From contig CAKUMP010000132.1 in NCBI GenBank assembly GCA_934667795.1, positions 1-6,748 of the forward strand: a stretch of 6,748 nt of DNA. The letters run 5' to 3'. Position numbers and translations under genes: made by a program. The stretch's first letter is position 1, and every line of letters starts with the position of its first letter. Source of the stretch: an uncultured Chthoniobacterales bacterium (GTDB lineage: Bacteria > Verrucomicrobiota > Verrucomicrobiia > Chthoniobacterales > CAKUMP01). Of the stretch, positions 1 to 6,432 are shown in pieces. The notes beneath the pieces are model-generated. The model had not been told where the DNA came from, made no database searches, and was given only the letters and a program-made list of their open reading frames with translations.

Positions 1-33
1 GAGGTTTTAGTATCTTGAAAATGGATATATTCA

Positions 34-447
34 TCACAGGGATGCTGGATCCAGACGAATGGCACCGGGTAATTTATCGAGTCCACGATCAAAAGATATC
101 ACAGGATGTTGGGAAAAATGGGAAGTCGCGACCATATAACAATCTACAAAATGTATTTTTGATTTGGAATAATGTTCCAAAGCCAGTCGCAAGACGTCCC
201 GTTGGTCACAAATAATTCCGGGACTACCAAGAATGAATGTCAGTACTTTAGCAATATCGGCGCGTTTTTGTTCATAAAATGATGAAAGGACAAATACTGT
301 TTCTGCCAGGACAATGGGATGTAGAACCAGCTCGACAGTACCTTCGTCACACTGCTTGAAAATAATTGCCACAGCCGCCGCTTGTTTTTCGGGTTCGCCG
401 AGAATGAAACAAACGAGTACATTTGTATCCAGCAAAAGACGTTTCAT
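34..447 (-). CDS. vapC: VapC-family toxin, PIN-domain ribonuclease
   Basis: A complete 137-residue protein with a PIN domain over nearly its whole length, the usual size for VapC toxins. The acidic residues of the metal-binding active site can be read directly: D7 in LLLDTNVLV, E49 in VLAETVFVL, D102 in FVDCYMVA and D120 in ISFDRGLDKL. The C-terminus (LPGAIRLDP) is also typical. Family knowledge: these are Mg2+-dependent endoribonucleases that cut tRNA, rRNA or mRNA and halt growth when freed from the antitoxin; the target here cannot be predicted. The ATG shares its A with the TGA stop of the upstream antitoxin gene (TGATG) and has no Shine-Dalgarno sequence, so translation is probably coupled to vapB. 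All catalytic acids are present, so the toxin looks intact. The family call is secure; activity is inferred. Confidence 0.93.
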   Translation of the reverse strand: MKRLLLDTNVLVCFILGEPEKQAAAVAIIFKQCDEGTVELVLHPIVLAETVFVLSSFYEQKRADIAKVLTFILGSPGIICDQRDVLRLALEHYSKSKIHFVDCYMVATSHFSQHPVISFDRGLDKLPGAIRLDPASL

Positions 448-695
448 CAGGATTTAAGTGAGGTTTTACGAGTCCATGCACGAGTGGCAGTTTCGCGAGC
501 TTGTTGGAAATTTTCTTGTGTTTTTTTACTTTTAAGAATACCGAACATATCCATAAGAGCGGGTTCGGAACGCACAATGATGTAATCATCCTTAACTTCA
601 TAGATTAAGCGCATTCCTGGCTTAAGCTCGAGTGCACGACGAACTTCAAAAGGGATGGTTGTTTGCCCTTTGGAGGTTAATGTGGATTGAATCAT
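447..695 (-). CDS. vapB: VapB-like antitoxin, AbrB/MazE-type DNA-binding protein
   Basis: An 82-residue protein. Its first ~47 residues form a SpoVT/AbrB swapped-hairpin domain (MIQSTLTSKGQTTIP, then FEVRRALELKPGMRL and YIIVRSEP). Its polar, charged tail of ~30 residues (KSKKTQENFQQAR...) is the part that, in this family, wraps the toxin. Antitoxins of this kind neutralise the PIN toxin and repress their own operon as dimers. The frame is open upstream to ATGs at 725 and 731, but I chose the ATG at 695. The conserved domain begins exactly there, the residues between are not domain-like, and the predicted promoter occupies that DNA. No Shine-Dalgarno sequence precedes 695 and the -10 box ends about 7 bp upstream, so the message may be leaderless. 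The gene is followed directly by vapC. Confidence 0.9.
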   Translation of the reverse strand: MIQSTLTSKGQTTIPFEVRRALELKPGMRLIYEVKDDYIIVRSEPALMDMFGILKSKKTQENFQQARETATRAWTRKTSLKS

Positions 696-702
696 AAGAC
701 TA

Positions 703-717
703 ATCTTACCATAAGAT
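703..717. promoter_or_regulatory. Inverted repeat, candidate VapB operator
   Basis: ATCTTA-CCA-TAAGAT is a perfect 6-bp inverted repeat with a 3-bp centre. One arm coincides with the predicted -10 box and the repeat lies 8 bp upstream of the chosen vapB start. Toxin-antitoxin operons are normally repressed by the antitoxin binding a palindrome over their own promoter, and this repeat is placed as that model expects. Binding is not shown by sequence alone. Confidence 0.55.
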
Positions 718-731
718 ATATGCATTGTCAT
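703..731 (-). promoter_or_regulatory. Predicted vapBC promoter
   Basis: Reading the minus strand, ATGACA (731 to 726) differs from the sigma-70 -35 consensus by one base. It is separated by exactly 17 bp from TAAGAT (708 to 703), a four-of-six match to the -10 consensus. The vapB ATG follows about 7 bp after the -10 box, so the transcript would start at or almost at the start codon. The -35 box touches the terminator of the upstream prfC transcription unit. The match is seen in the sequence; promoter activity is inferred. Confidence 0.6.
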
Positions 732-773
732 TTAAAAACGCCTTACTTTTCTGAAAAGTAAGGCGTTTTTAAA
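731..773 (-). terminator. Rho-independent terminator after prfC
   Basis: A perfect 20-bp inverted repeat (731-750 paired with 754-773) with a 3-base loop. The core is ACGCCTTACTTTT, and runs of A on one side and T on the other give a U-tract in either direction. It lies 71 bp beyond the prfC stop and just before the vapBC promoter. It should end the long housekeeping transcript and insulate vapBC. The symmetry means it could also stop transcription arriving on the plus strand. Confidence 0.9.
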
Positions 774-804
774 TGCTCTAGCATGGAGAATGAAATAAGT
801 TTCA

Positions 805-822
805 GCCGACGGGGACGTCGGC
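805..822. repeat. GC-rich hairpin, REP-like palindrome
   Basis: GCCGACG-GGGA-CGTCGGC forms a 7-bp perfect stem with a 4-base loop. It lies 22 bp past the prfC stop and is followed on the plus strand by GTTCCCAGGG. It has no T-run, so it is not itself a good terminator. It may protect the 3' end of the prfC message. Its composition is richer in G and C than the surrounding spacer and resembles dispersed intergenic repeats of other bacteria, which would fit a repeat-family member. Only a genome-wide count could settle that. Confidence 0.5.
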
Positions 823-843
823 GTTCCCAGGGTCTAATTTTTA

Positions 844-2427
844 CTACTGTGGGATTTCGTGGAGGGAGGTATTGGGGTTGAGTTCGGAGAAATAATGCAT
901 TTCCCACTCGGAGGAGAAGAGGAGGACGGGTTTGTGAAAAGAATCTTCGGCGAGTTTGGCGTTGGAGGGGAGTTTGAGTGAAGAAAGATCGGATGCGGGG
1001 AAGTCGGCTGGGAGCCAGCGTGCGATCGACCAGTTGGTGGTTTCGAGGCGGCTTGGCGCATTGTATTCGGTTTCGAGACGGTATTGTACCACTTCAAACT
1101 GCAAAGGACCAACGGCTCCAAGAAGCGGGACTTTCTGGATCGCATTATCGATATAAAAAACCTGAACGGCACCTTCCTGGAGAAGCTGATCCAGCCCGGT
1201 TCGGAATTGTTTGAATTTCGAGGTGTTCGGGTTTTGCAGATAAGCAAAATGTTCAGGTGCGAAACGCGGGATTTCGTTGTAGGTAATTGAGGGATCTTCG
1301 GTCAGGGTATCGCCAATTCCGAAATCGGAATGCCCCACAATGCCGATAATATCACCAGCAAATGCCTCATCGACCGTTTCGCGGTCTTGCCCGAATAACT
1401 TATGTGAAGAAGAAAGTCGAAGGGTTTTGCCGGTACGGGAATGGGTGACCATGAGATCGCGAGTAAAACGCCCGGAGCACACACGAAGGAACGCAATACG
1501 ATCACGGTGTTTTGGATCCATATTGGCCTGGATTTTGAAAATGAATCCCGAAAATTTTTCATGAGCGACCGGGATGGTTTCGCCGGAAGAACTTATGCGG
1601 GGAGCGGGGGGAGGAGAAAGTTTCAGAAAGTAATCGAGAATGAGCTGGACACCAAAATTGTTTGCCGCACTTCCAAAAAAGACAGGAGAAACTTTTCCTT
1701 GAAGAATGGCAGGGTGGTCGATATCGGTTCCCATGATATCGAGAATTTCGATTTCTTCACAGACATCGGTGTACACATGGGCAGCGAGTCGGTTCTTGAC
1801 ACTGGGATCGGAAAGGTTATGGATTTCCAGTGGGGCGCGAAAGGCACCACCGGGGGTGCGTTCGAAAAGATGAACCTGGTTTTGGATGCGGTCGAACACA
1901 CCCTTGAACTCGGTCCCGGAACCGAGCGGCCAGTTGATGGGAAAGGGTTCGATCTCAAGCACTTTTTCCAATTCGTCGAGAAGCTCAAGCGGAGGACGCG
2001 ATGGACGGTCCATTTTGTTAATAAATGTAAAAATAGGAATCTGGCGCATCCGGCAGATTTCAAACAGTTTGCGTGTCTGTGCTTCAATCCCTTTCCCGGC
2101 ATCAATAATCATGACGACCGCATCGACTGCAGTCAGTACCCGGTACGTATCTTCGGAGAAATCTTTGTGACCGGGGGTGTCGAGAAGATTGATGACAAAA
2201 TCTTTATATTCAAACTGGAGCACGGTGGAACTGACAGAAATTCCGCGTTTTTTTTCCAGTTCCATCCAGTCGGAAGTTGCGGCGCGTTGGTTTTTGCGAG
2301 CGGTGACGGAGCCGGCAAGCTGGAGAGCACCCCCATAGAGGAGAAATTTTTCGGTCAAGGTCGTTTTTCCAGCATCGGGGTGAGAGATGATGGCAAAGGT
2401 TCTGCGTTTAGCGACTTTAGAGATCAT
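844..2427 (-). CDS. prfC: Peptide chain release factor 3 (RF3)
   Basis: A 527-residue translational GTPase, essentially the length of E. coli RF3 (529). RF3 uses GTP to remove RF1 or RF2 from the ribosome after peptide release and also takes part in post-peptidyl-transfer quality control. GTPase motifs are intact: G1 SHPDAGKTT at 15-23, switch I RGISVSST at 61-68, G3 DTPGH at 83-87, G4 NKMD at 137-140 and probable G5 GSG near 170. SHPDAGKTT, rather than the GHVDHGKT of EF-Tu/EF-G, is the RF3 signature. The C-terminal RF3 block is also present (GPLQFEVVQYRLETEYN from about 440). The gene starts 3 bp after the tsaB stop without a Shine-Dalgarno sequence, so it is probably translationally coupled. 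It is the last gene of its operon, followed by a strong terminator. No defect seen. Confidence 0.97.
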   Translation of the reverse strand: MISKVAKRRTFAIISHPDAGKTTLTEKFLLYGGALQLAGSVTARKNQRAATSDWMELEKKRGISVSSTVLQFEYKDFVINLLDTPGHKDFSEDTYRVLTAVDAVVMIIDAGKGIEAQTRKLFEICRMRQIPIFTFINKMDRPSRPPLELLDELEKVLEIEPFPINWPLGSGTEFKGVFDRIQNQVHLFERTPGGAFRAPLEIHNLSDPSVKNRLAAHVYTDVCEEIEILDIMGTDIDHPAILQGKVSPVFFGSAANNFGVQLILDYFLKLSPPPAPRISSSGETIPVAHEKFSGFIFKIQANMDPKHRDRIAFLRVCSGRFTRDLMVTHSRTGKTLRLSSSHKLFGQDRETVDEAFAGDIIGIVGHSDFGIGDTLTEDPSITYNEIPRFAPEHFAYLQNPNTSKFKQFRTGLDQLLQEGAVQVFYIDNAIQKVPLLGAVGPLQFEVVQYRLETEYNAPSRLETTNWSIARWLPADFPASDLSSLKLPSNAKLAEDSFHKPVLLFSSEWEMHYFSELNPNTSLHEIPQ

Positions 2428-2430
2428 AAA

Positions 2431-3063
2431 TTATTTTTTTGGGAGCGTGATATGAGGTGGTTTCAAGTAAATGGGCTCGAGCGGAGGCTGGAGGAGGGCT
2501 TCCGGGAAGTGGAGGGCATGTCGGGCGAGTGACGTAGCTGTCCAGGAGATAATTGTGGGGGAGTTTGGTAAAGCAAAAGGAAATGGCCGGGCATCCGTTG
2601 TCAGGACAGGGAAACGGGCGTTCTGCGAGAACGTGGAGAGTAATTCTTCTTTGTCCATCAGTGTCGGGGGCGTAAGCAGAAGGTGATTTTCGACTTTGGC
2701 GTATGTAAAAGTATCCCGGCGAGCGTCGGAAACATATTGAAATGAGGGATAGTCCGCAGGGGTGGAAAAAATGGAGGGGAGGCCGGCCAATGGGATAGCG
2801 CTGCTGATGGAGAGTCCGATTGCGGTGGAGAGCGCGATCCGGATACCGGTATAGGATCCGGGGCCAAGACCGGTGAGAATCAGGTCAGGCGGGGAGAATT
2901 TTTTCAGAATTTTTTCAATATGAAGAAAGAAGGAAGAAGAATTGGAAGTGGGGCCGGCAGTCCATGAAAATTCGTACAGCACCGAGTCAGGGGACTGGAC
3001 AAGCGCAAGCGATCCCACGGAGGAAGCGGAATCAATTGCTAAAATGGTCTTGAATCTGGACAT
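2431..3063 (-). CDS. tsaB: tRNA threonylcarbamoyladenosine biosynthesis protein TsaB
   Basis: A 210-residue ASKHA-fold protein. TsaB is the non-catalytic partner that dimerises with TsaD and, with TsaE, transfers threonylcarbamoyl from TC-AMP to A37 of ANN-decoding tRNAs (t6A). Visible family features are the N-terminal strand-loop ILAIDSASSVGSLAL (7-21), the diagnostic GPGSYTGIR (67-75) followed by a small-residue helix ALSTAIGLS, the segment VSDARRDTF (111-119) that matches the usual DARR-x-(E/D)-hydrophobic pattern, and the C-terminal EPIYLKPP (196-203). The start ATG lies inside the end of tsaE (25-bp overlap) with no Shine-Dalgarno sequence. It is kept because the first beta strand begins at once and no later Met precedes it. 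Length is slightly below the E. coli protein (231), with the C-terminal motif present, so I regard it as complete. Confidence 0.94.
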   Translation of the reverse strand: MSRFKTILAIDSASSVGSLALVQSPDSVLYEFSWTAGPTSNSSSFFLHIEKILKKFSPPDLILTGLGPGSYTGIRIALSTAIGLSISSAIPLAGLPSIFSTPADYPSFQYVSDARRDTFTYAKVENHLLLTPPTLMDKEELLSTFSQNARFPVLTTDARPFPFALPNSPTIISWTATSLARHALHFPEALLQPPLEPIYLKPPHITLPKK

Positions 3064-3488
3064 GACGGGTATTCTTGAATGGAGCGGGCGTCCGGTGCAA
3101 GAATATCCATACGGAAATATCGGGTATGGGGCGGGAGAATAGAGGGAAATTTACATGCCCATTCAAAAATGCAGAGATGAGGCGGGGTCATCAGGTCAGG
3201 GAGACCAATTTCATACAGTTCATTTTCATCCTGAATACGGTAAAAGTCGGCATGGATGATTTTCCCGTTCGGGAACCGGTATTCATGGATGAGGGTGAAG
3301 GTCGGAGAAGAAACAGTGGCTGTCGATCCCAGTGATTTCGCGAGTGCTTGAACAAAATGTGTTTTGCCTGCTCCCAGGTCCCCATCCAGAGCCAGCACAT
3401 CTCCTGGAGCAAGGGTGGACGCAAGAGTGTCGGCAAAACGTTGGGTGTCCGCAAGAGAAGCAAGTGGTGTGGGTGCGGGATGAGTCAT
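3039..3488 (-). CDS. tsaE: tRNA threonylcarbamoyladenosine biosynthesis ATPase TsaE
   Basis: A 149-residue P-loop ATPase, about the usual TsaE size. TsaE binds the TsaB-TsaD complex and its ATPase activity resets the complex between t6A modification cycles. Walker A is GDLGAGKTH (36-44). The family blocks follow in order: VSSPTFTLIHEY (59-70), HADFYRI (79-85), ENELYEIGL (88-96) and FEW (108-110). Most TsaE proteins continue the last block as EW(A/P)-acidic; here it reads EWACK, with Cys112 at the acidic position. The ATG at 3488 has no Shine-Dalgarno sequence. It lies 20 bp after the thiL stop, and the 3' end runs 25 bp into tsaB, so the two partner proteins are probably made in a coupled way. 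Confidence 0.95.
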   Translation of the reverse strand: MTHPAPTPLASLADTQRFADTLASTLAPGDVLALDGDLGAGKTHFVQALAKSLGSTATVSSPTFTLIHEYRFPNGKIIHADFYRIQDENELYEIGLPDLMTPPHLCIFEWACKFPSILPPHTRYFRMDILAPDARSIQEYPSCPDSRPF

Positions 3489-3508
3489 TTTGAAGGGTTA
3501 GTAGATTT

Positions 3509-4393
3509 TTACGGTTTTTTAAGATGGTCGAAGCCCGACCCGAGTGGAGTACGAGTGGAAGGAGAGGCGAGCATGTTTCCGATGGGGGTCAGCGGCAGGT
3601 CAGGGAAAACCGTTTTCCATGCCGTGAGAAGAGGGGAGAGCTGATCGGGAGAAATGGTAAATAATAGCTCATAATCCTCACCATCCTCTAATGCCATTTG
3701 TGTGGTTGCGCCGGGAGAACAGGGGAGGGCGTCCAGGTTGACAGAAAATCCAAGATTGGAGGCGTCGGCAAGGCGTGGAAGATCGGAAGCAAGACCATCG
3801 CTGAGGTCCATCATTGCGGTAGGAAGGAAGTTTTGAGCGAGCCAGTGGGCTTCCTGCAAACGAGGGGAAAATGTCAGATGTTTTTCCTGGATTGAATTGC
3901 CGAGGGTTCCGGTGACCAGCAGAATATCTTCTGGCTTTGCCGTAGAACGCAGAATGTAACGCTCAGGCGCAACATCCCCGAACAAGGCAATCGAAATGAA
4001 AATTTCCTGAGAGGAGCGAGACGTTTCTCCGCCGGCAATGGTGATGTCGTATTGATCGGCAGTTTTAGAAATCCCCCGGATAATTTCTGAGGCAAAATTT
4101 ACGGGAAGGTCCTTGGGAATGGCAATGGTGATGAGGGCAAATCGCGGAGTCGCCGCCATGGCGGCAAAATCACTGATATTACGCGCGAGTATTTTGTGTC
4201 CGATAGCCAATGGGGAATGCGATCGGTAAAAATGCTGGTTTTCGATACAAACATCTGTGGTCAATACCTGACAGGTAGGTGGGTTGGGGGACTGAATAAT
4301 GGCGGTGTCATCGCCGGGACCCACTAATAAATCGGAAGAAGCAGGGGGGAAAAAGCGAGAGATTTCTTTGATAAATTCGTCTTCGGTAGGCAT
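3509..4393 (-). CDS. thiL: Thiamine-monophosphate kinase ThiL
   Basis: A 294-residue member of the PurM/AIR-synthetase superfamily. ThiL phosphorylates thiamine monophosphate with ATP to give thiamine diphosphate, the last step of de novo thiamine synthesis, in the cytoplasm. Metal- and nucleotide-binding motifs occur in the family order: GPGDDTAII (25-33), TTDVCIENQHF (45-55), NISDFAAMAATPR (72-84), GGETSRS (121-127), MDLSDGLASDL (195-205), EDGEDYELLFT (236-246) and the terminal GFDHL (287-291). It is about 30 residues shorter than E. coli ThiL (325), but every motif including the last is present, so it is not truncated. The usual GGDT is GGET here, a conservative change. This is the only gene in the window with a clear ribosome binding site: GGAG 8 bases upstream of the ATG. 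No other thiamine genes are visible. Confidence 0.95.
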   Translation of the reverse strand: MPTEDEFIKEISRFFPPASSDLLVGPGDDTAIIQSPNPPTCQVLTTDVCIENQHFYRSHSPLAIGHKILARNISDFAAMAATPRFALITIAIPKDLPVNFASEIIRGISKTADQYDITIAGGETSRSSQEIFISIALFGDVAPERYILRSTAKPEDILLVTGTLGNSIQEKHLTFSPRLQEAHWLAQNFLPTAMMDLSDGLASDLPRLADASNLGFSVNLDALPCSPGATTQMALEDGEDYELLFTISPDQLSPLLTAWKTVFPDLPLTPIGNMLASPSTRTPLGSGFDHLKKP

Positions 4394-4401
4394 GGTATGA
4401 T

Positions 4402-4405
4402 CTCC
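4402..4405 (-). promoter_or_regulatory. Shine-Dalgarno site of thiL
   Basis: On the minus strand, GGAG is followed by ATCATACC and then the thiL ATG, a spacing of 8 bases. It is recorded because none of the other seven visible starts has a comparable site, and because it supports the ATG at 4393. Confidence 0.7.
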
Positions 4406-4446
4406 GTTAGGCTCATTAAATTTTTTAATGAAAAAAACAAGCCGGT

Positions 4447-5253
4447 TTAAACTCCTGATGCTAAGAGAAGAATCGTGGTGGAATTAAACATACCATGGAT
4501 CAGAATGGGCGTCCAGAGGGAGCGTGTCGATTGATACGCAATGGTGAGGCAAAGAGAAAGAAGCAGGAGCGGGATGAGTGACATGGCGTGCGCGTGGATA
4601 AGCGCAAAAAGCACGCTGGTAAAAAACATGGCACCGGTAGCGCCAATGAAATTTTTGGTAATATTAAATAAATAGCCACGAAAAATGATTTCTTCGGCCA
4701 GTGGAGCAATGATCACAGCGCTGATGACGACCCAGGCGCGCGCGGCCCAGTCATCTGTGTTGAGAAAAAACTGGATAATCGGCTGGGCATTTTCTTCCGG
4801 GTTGGTATCCAGGAAAAAGGTTAGGAGGTTGAATGCGAGAAGGATGAGGGGATAGGCAGCGAGGAGGCAAAAAAAGGCGTTTGGGGTTAAGGGGATCATG
4901 CGACGGAGTTCTAATCCGAAAAATTCGATAGGAGAACGGTGGGAAGTTTTTAGAATAGCAAAAATCCCGCCGATCAGCAGAAACATGATGAGGGCAGAGG
5001 TCTGGAAAGTAGAGATTTCAATGACTGGCGGTTCTTCGGGCGGAGCCTGGAAAAGGGCAACGATGTTGGCAGAGGCATACAGAACCAGGATACCTGCAAA
5101 ATAAAGATCCCATTTGGTCACTGGTTGCGGCTTCCAGACATTCTCGCCATAAAAATGTTTTTTGAATCGGGGCAGGTAAAACTTCAAGGAAAAGCTGGAA
5201 AGAACAAGAAGGATCGCAAAGGAAAGAAGCTGTGCCCAAAAAACGGTTTCCAC
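4447..5253 (-). CDS. CPBP-family intramembrane metalloprotease
   Basis: A 268-residue integral membrane protein of the CPBP (CAAX protease/bacteriocin-processing, also called Abi; Rce1-like) family. The three catalytic motifs are intact: EEIIFR (187-192), FALIH (216-220) and HGMFN (253-257), supplying the glutamates, histidines and asparagine of the zinc-type active site. Hydrophobic segments lie near 5-27, 50-68, 87-101, 125-148, 173-186, 205-220, 224-240 and 248-266, consistent with a multi-pass protein. Bacterial members cleave within membranes, but few have known substrates, so I do not assign one. The start is a GTG at 5253 with no Shine-Dalgarno sequence. No ATG, GTG or TTG lies between it and the in-frame sppA stop upstream, so it is the only usual start available before the first membrane segment. 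It lies between sppA and thiL, probably transcribed with sppA. Confidence 0.9.
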   Translation of the reverse strand: METVFWAQLLSFAILLVLSSFSLKFYLPRFKKHFYGENVWKPQPVTKWDLYFAGILVLYASANIVALFQAPPEEPPVIEISTFQTSALIMFLLIGGIFAILKTSHRSPIEFFGLELRRMIPLTPNAFFCLLAAYPLILLAFNLLTFFLDTNPEENAQPIIQFFLNTDDWAARAWVVISAVIIAPLAEEIIFRGYLFNITKNFIGATGAMFFTSVLFALIHAHAMSLIPLLLLSLCLTIAYQSTRSLWTPILIHGMFNSTTILLLASGV

Positions 5254-5331
5254 GGTTAAAATAAATGCTGTAAAGGATGTGTGTTGCGGGATGGTATCGG
5301 CTGCAGATGAAGCACAGCCAAAGGAAGAAAA

Positions 5332-6339
5332 TCAGGGAAGGTAGATCGATGGAAGAAAATAAAAGGTCGCTGGTTTTAACTGAATTTGAGATTCCGGTAA
5401 AATATTCAGTTGGATATTCCGGGATTTAGCCGAGTTAAAGATGGAGAAGAAATTTGCGAAACTGAGCGGTGCTGTATAGCGGGTGATTTTCGCATCTGGT
5501 GCTTCCGCAAGAGCGCGGATCTGGGTATAGGCGTCTTCAATATAGCCTGTGTTATCGACGAGTTTGGACGTTTTCGCATCCACTCCGGTGAGGATACGTC
5601 CATCTGCGACAGTATTGCGGAGTGTGGTGGCATCAAGTTCACGGGATTCTGCAACGATATTCAGGAAGCGGTCGTACGATTGATTGACCAGGCCCTGGAC
5701 ATAGGTGATTTCTTCCGGAGTCATATCGCGGGAGCCGGAAAGTATATCTTTGAATTTTCCGGATTTAAAAACGATTGCTTCCAGTCCCACTTTTCCAAGC
5801 AGTGACTGGTAGTTAAAGGTCTGGATGATAACCCCGATACTTCCGGTAATCGCGGTGTCATTTGCCATGATATAAGAACTGCCACAGGCCGCGTAATACC
5901 CGCCGGATGCTCCAATGGAATCAATATAGGCAAGCACCGGCTTCTTTTGAGCGGCGTGTTGGATGGCATTATACAGGACATCCGATGCGGTGACTTCTCC
6001 CCCTGGTGAATTAATTCTGACGAGGATGCCTTTGACATTTTCTTCTTCCACAGCGGCTTTGAGTGCATGTTTAAAATCATCTACCATGGAGCCGGTGAGG
6101 CCGGATGATCCATCTGAAGTGATGAGACCGAGAAGGTCGATCTGGGCGATTTCCTGAGAAGAATTGTTTTTGGCAGGAACTAGAACTTTTTTGTAAATTT
6201 TACTCGAAGAGGAGGTGGTGGGCGGAATGGCTGCTGAGGAGCCAAGCAGAATCAGAAGGACAAAATTTCCTAGTATGCTCAGGCATAAAAGCAGAAATAA
6301 AACGGCTGGAAGGCATCCGGATTTCTTTTGGGAAGTCAT
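5332..6339 (-). CDS. sppA: Signal peptide peptidase SppA (S49 family)
   Basis: A 335-residue single-domain S49 serine protease, the short type like B. subtilis SppA rather than the 67-kDa tandem form of E. coli. SppA degrades cleaved signal peptides in the membrane. One hydrophobic anchor (about 10-33) follows a basic N-terminus, then a Ser/Thr-rich linker (41-46). The protease domain carries INSPGGEV (109-116), the nucleophile Ser145 in DSIGASGGYY, the GSIGVI block (166-171), and the general base Lys197 in SGKFKD. The Ser-Lys spacing of 52 residues equals that of B. subtilis SppA (S147/K199), so the enzyme should be active as an oligomer. The ATG at 6339 has no Shine-Dalgarno sequence. A repeat-bearing spacer separates it from folA; the CPBP protease gene follows 78 bp downstream. 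Confidence 0.95.
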   Translation of the reverse strand: MTSQKKSGCLPAVLFLLLCLSILGNFVLLILLGSSAAIPPTTSSSSKIYKKVLVPAKNNSSQEIAQIDLLGLITSDGSSGLTGSMVDDFKHALKAAVEEENVKGILVRINSPGGEVTASDVLYNAIQHAAQKKPVLAYIDSIGASGGYYAACGSSYIMANDTAITGSIGVIIQTFNYQSLLGKVGLEAIVFKSGKFKDILSGSRDMTPEEITYVQGLVNQSYDRFLNIVAESRELDATTLRNTVADGRILTGVDAKTSKLVDNTGYIEDAYTQIRALAEAPDAKITRYTAPLSFANFFSIFNSAKSRNIQLNILPESQIQLKPATFYFLPSIYLP

Positions 6340-6401
6340 AGGATGTTAAATTGACGGAAATAGATAGAAAAAACAAGACGAGAATTGAGGGTTTGGCCGA
6401 C

Positions 6402-6425
6402 ATTAGGGACAGAGCTGTAAACACC
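6402..6425 (+). repeat. 24-bp direct repeat, copy 1
   Basis: A 24-bp unit beginning ATTAGGGACAG and ending GTAAACACC, identical to the copy at 6467-6490. It contains a short internal inverted repeat, ACAG-AG-CTGT. It is the copy nearest sppA, about 60 bp before its start. The element looks like a dispersed intergenic repeat rather than part of a gene. Confidence 0.85.
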
Positions 6426-6432
6426 CGTGTAG

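Noticed and set aside
447..731. Longer vapB form starting at the ATG at 731.
   Set aside because: That ATG lies in the -35 box and the terminator stem, and the added 12 residues precede the natural beginning of the AbrB domain.
1441..2532. A 363-codon open frame on the plus strand opposite prfC.
   Set aside because: It lies wholly antisense to a full-length RF3 gene with every motif intact and runs into tsaB. Its translation is low-complexity and rich in Gly, Phe and Arg with no recognisable domain, as expected of a shadow frame.
4413..4431. AT-rich inverted repeat TCATTAAA-TTT-TTTAATGA between the CPBP gene and thiL, considered as a terminator or operator.
   Set aside because: The stem has almost no G or C, and on the minus strand the T-run precedes rather than follows it, so it is not an intrinsic terminator. 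There is no further evidence for an operator.
5299..5319. Possible hairpin GGCTG...CAGCC in the sppA-CPBP spacer, considered as a terminator.
   Set aside because: The stem is only 5 bp around an 11-base loop and no T-run follows.
6340..6400. Sigma-70 promoter for sppA.
   Set aside because: A TTGTTT on the minus strand could serve as a -35 box, but no acceptable -10 box follows at 16-18 bp, so I do not call one.
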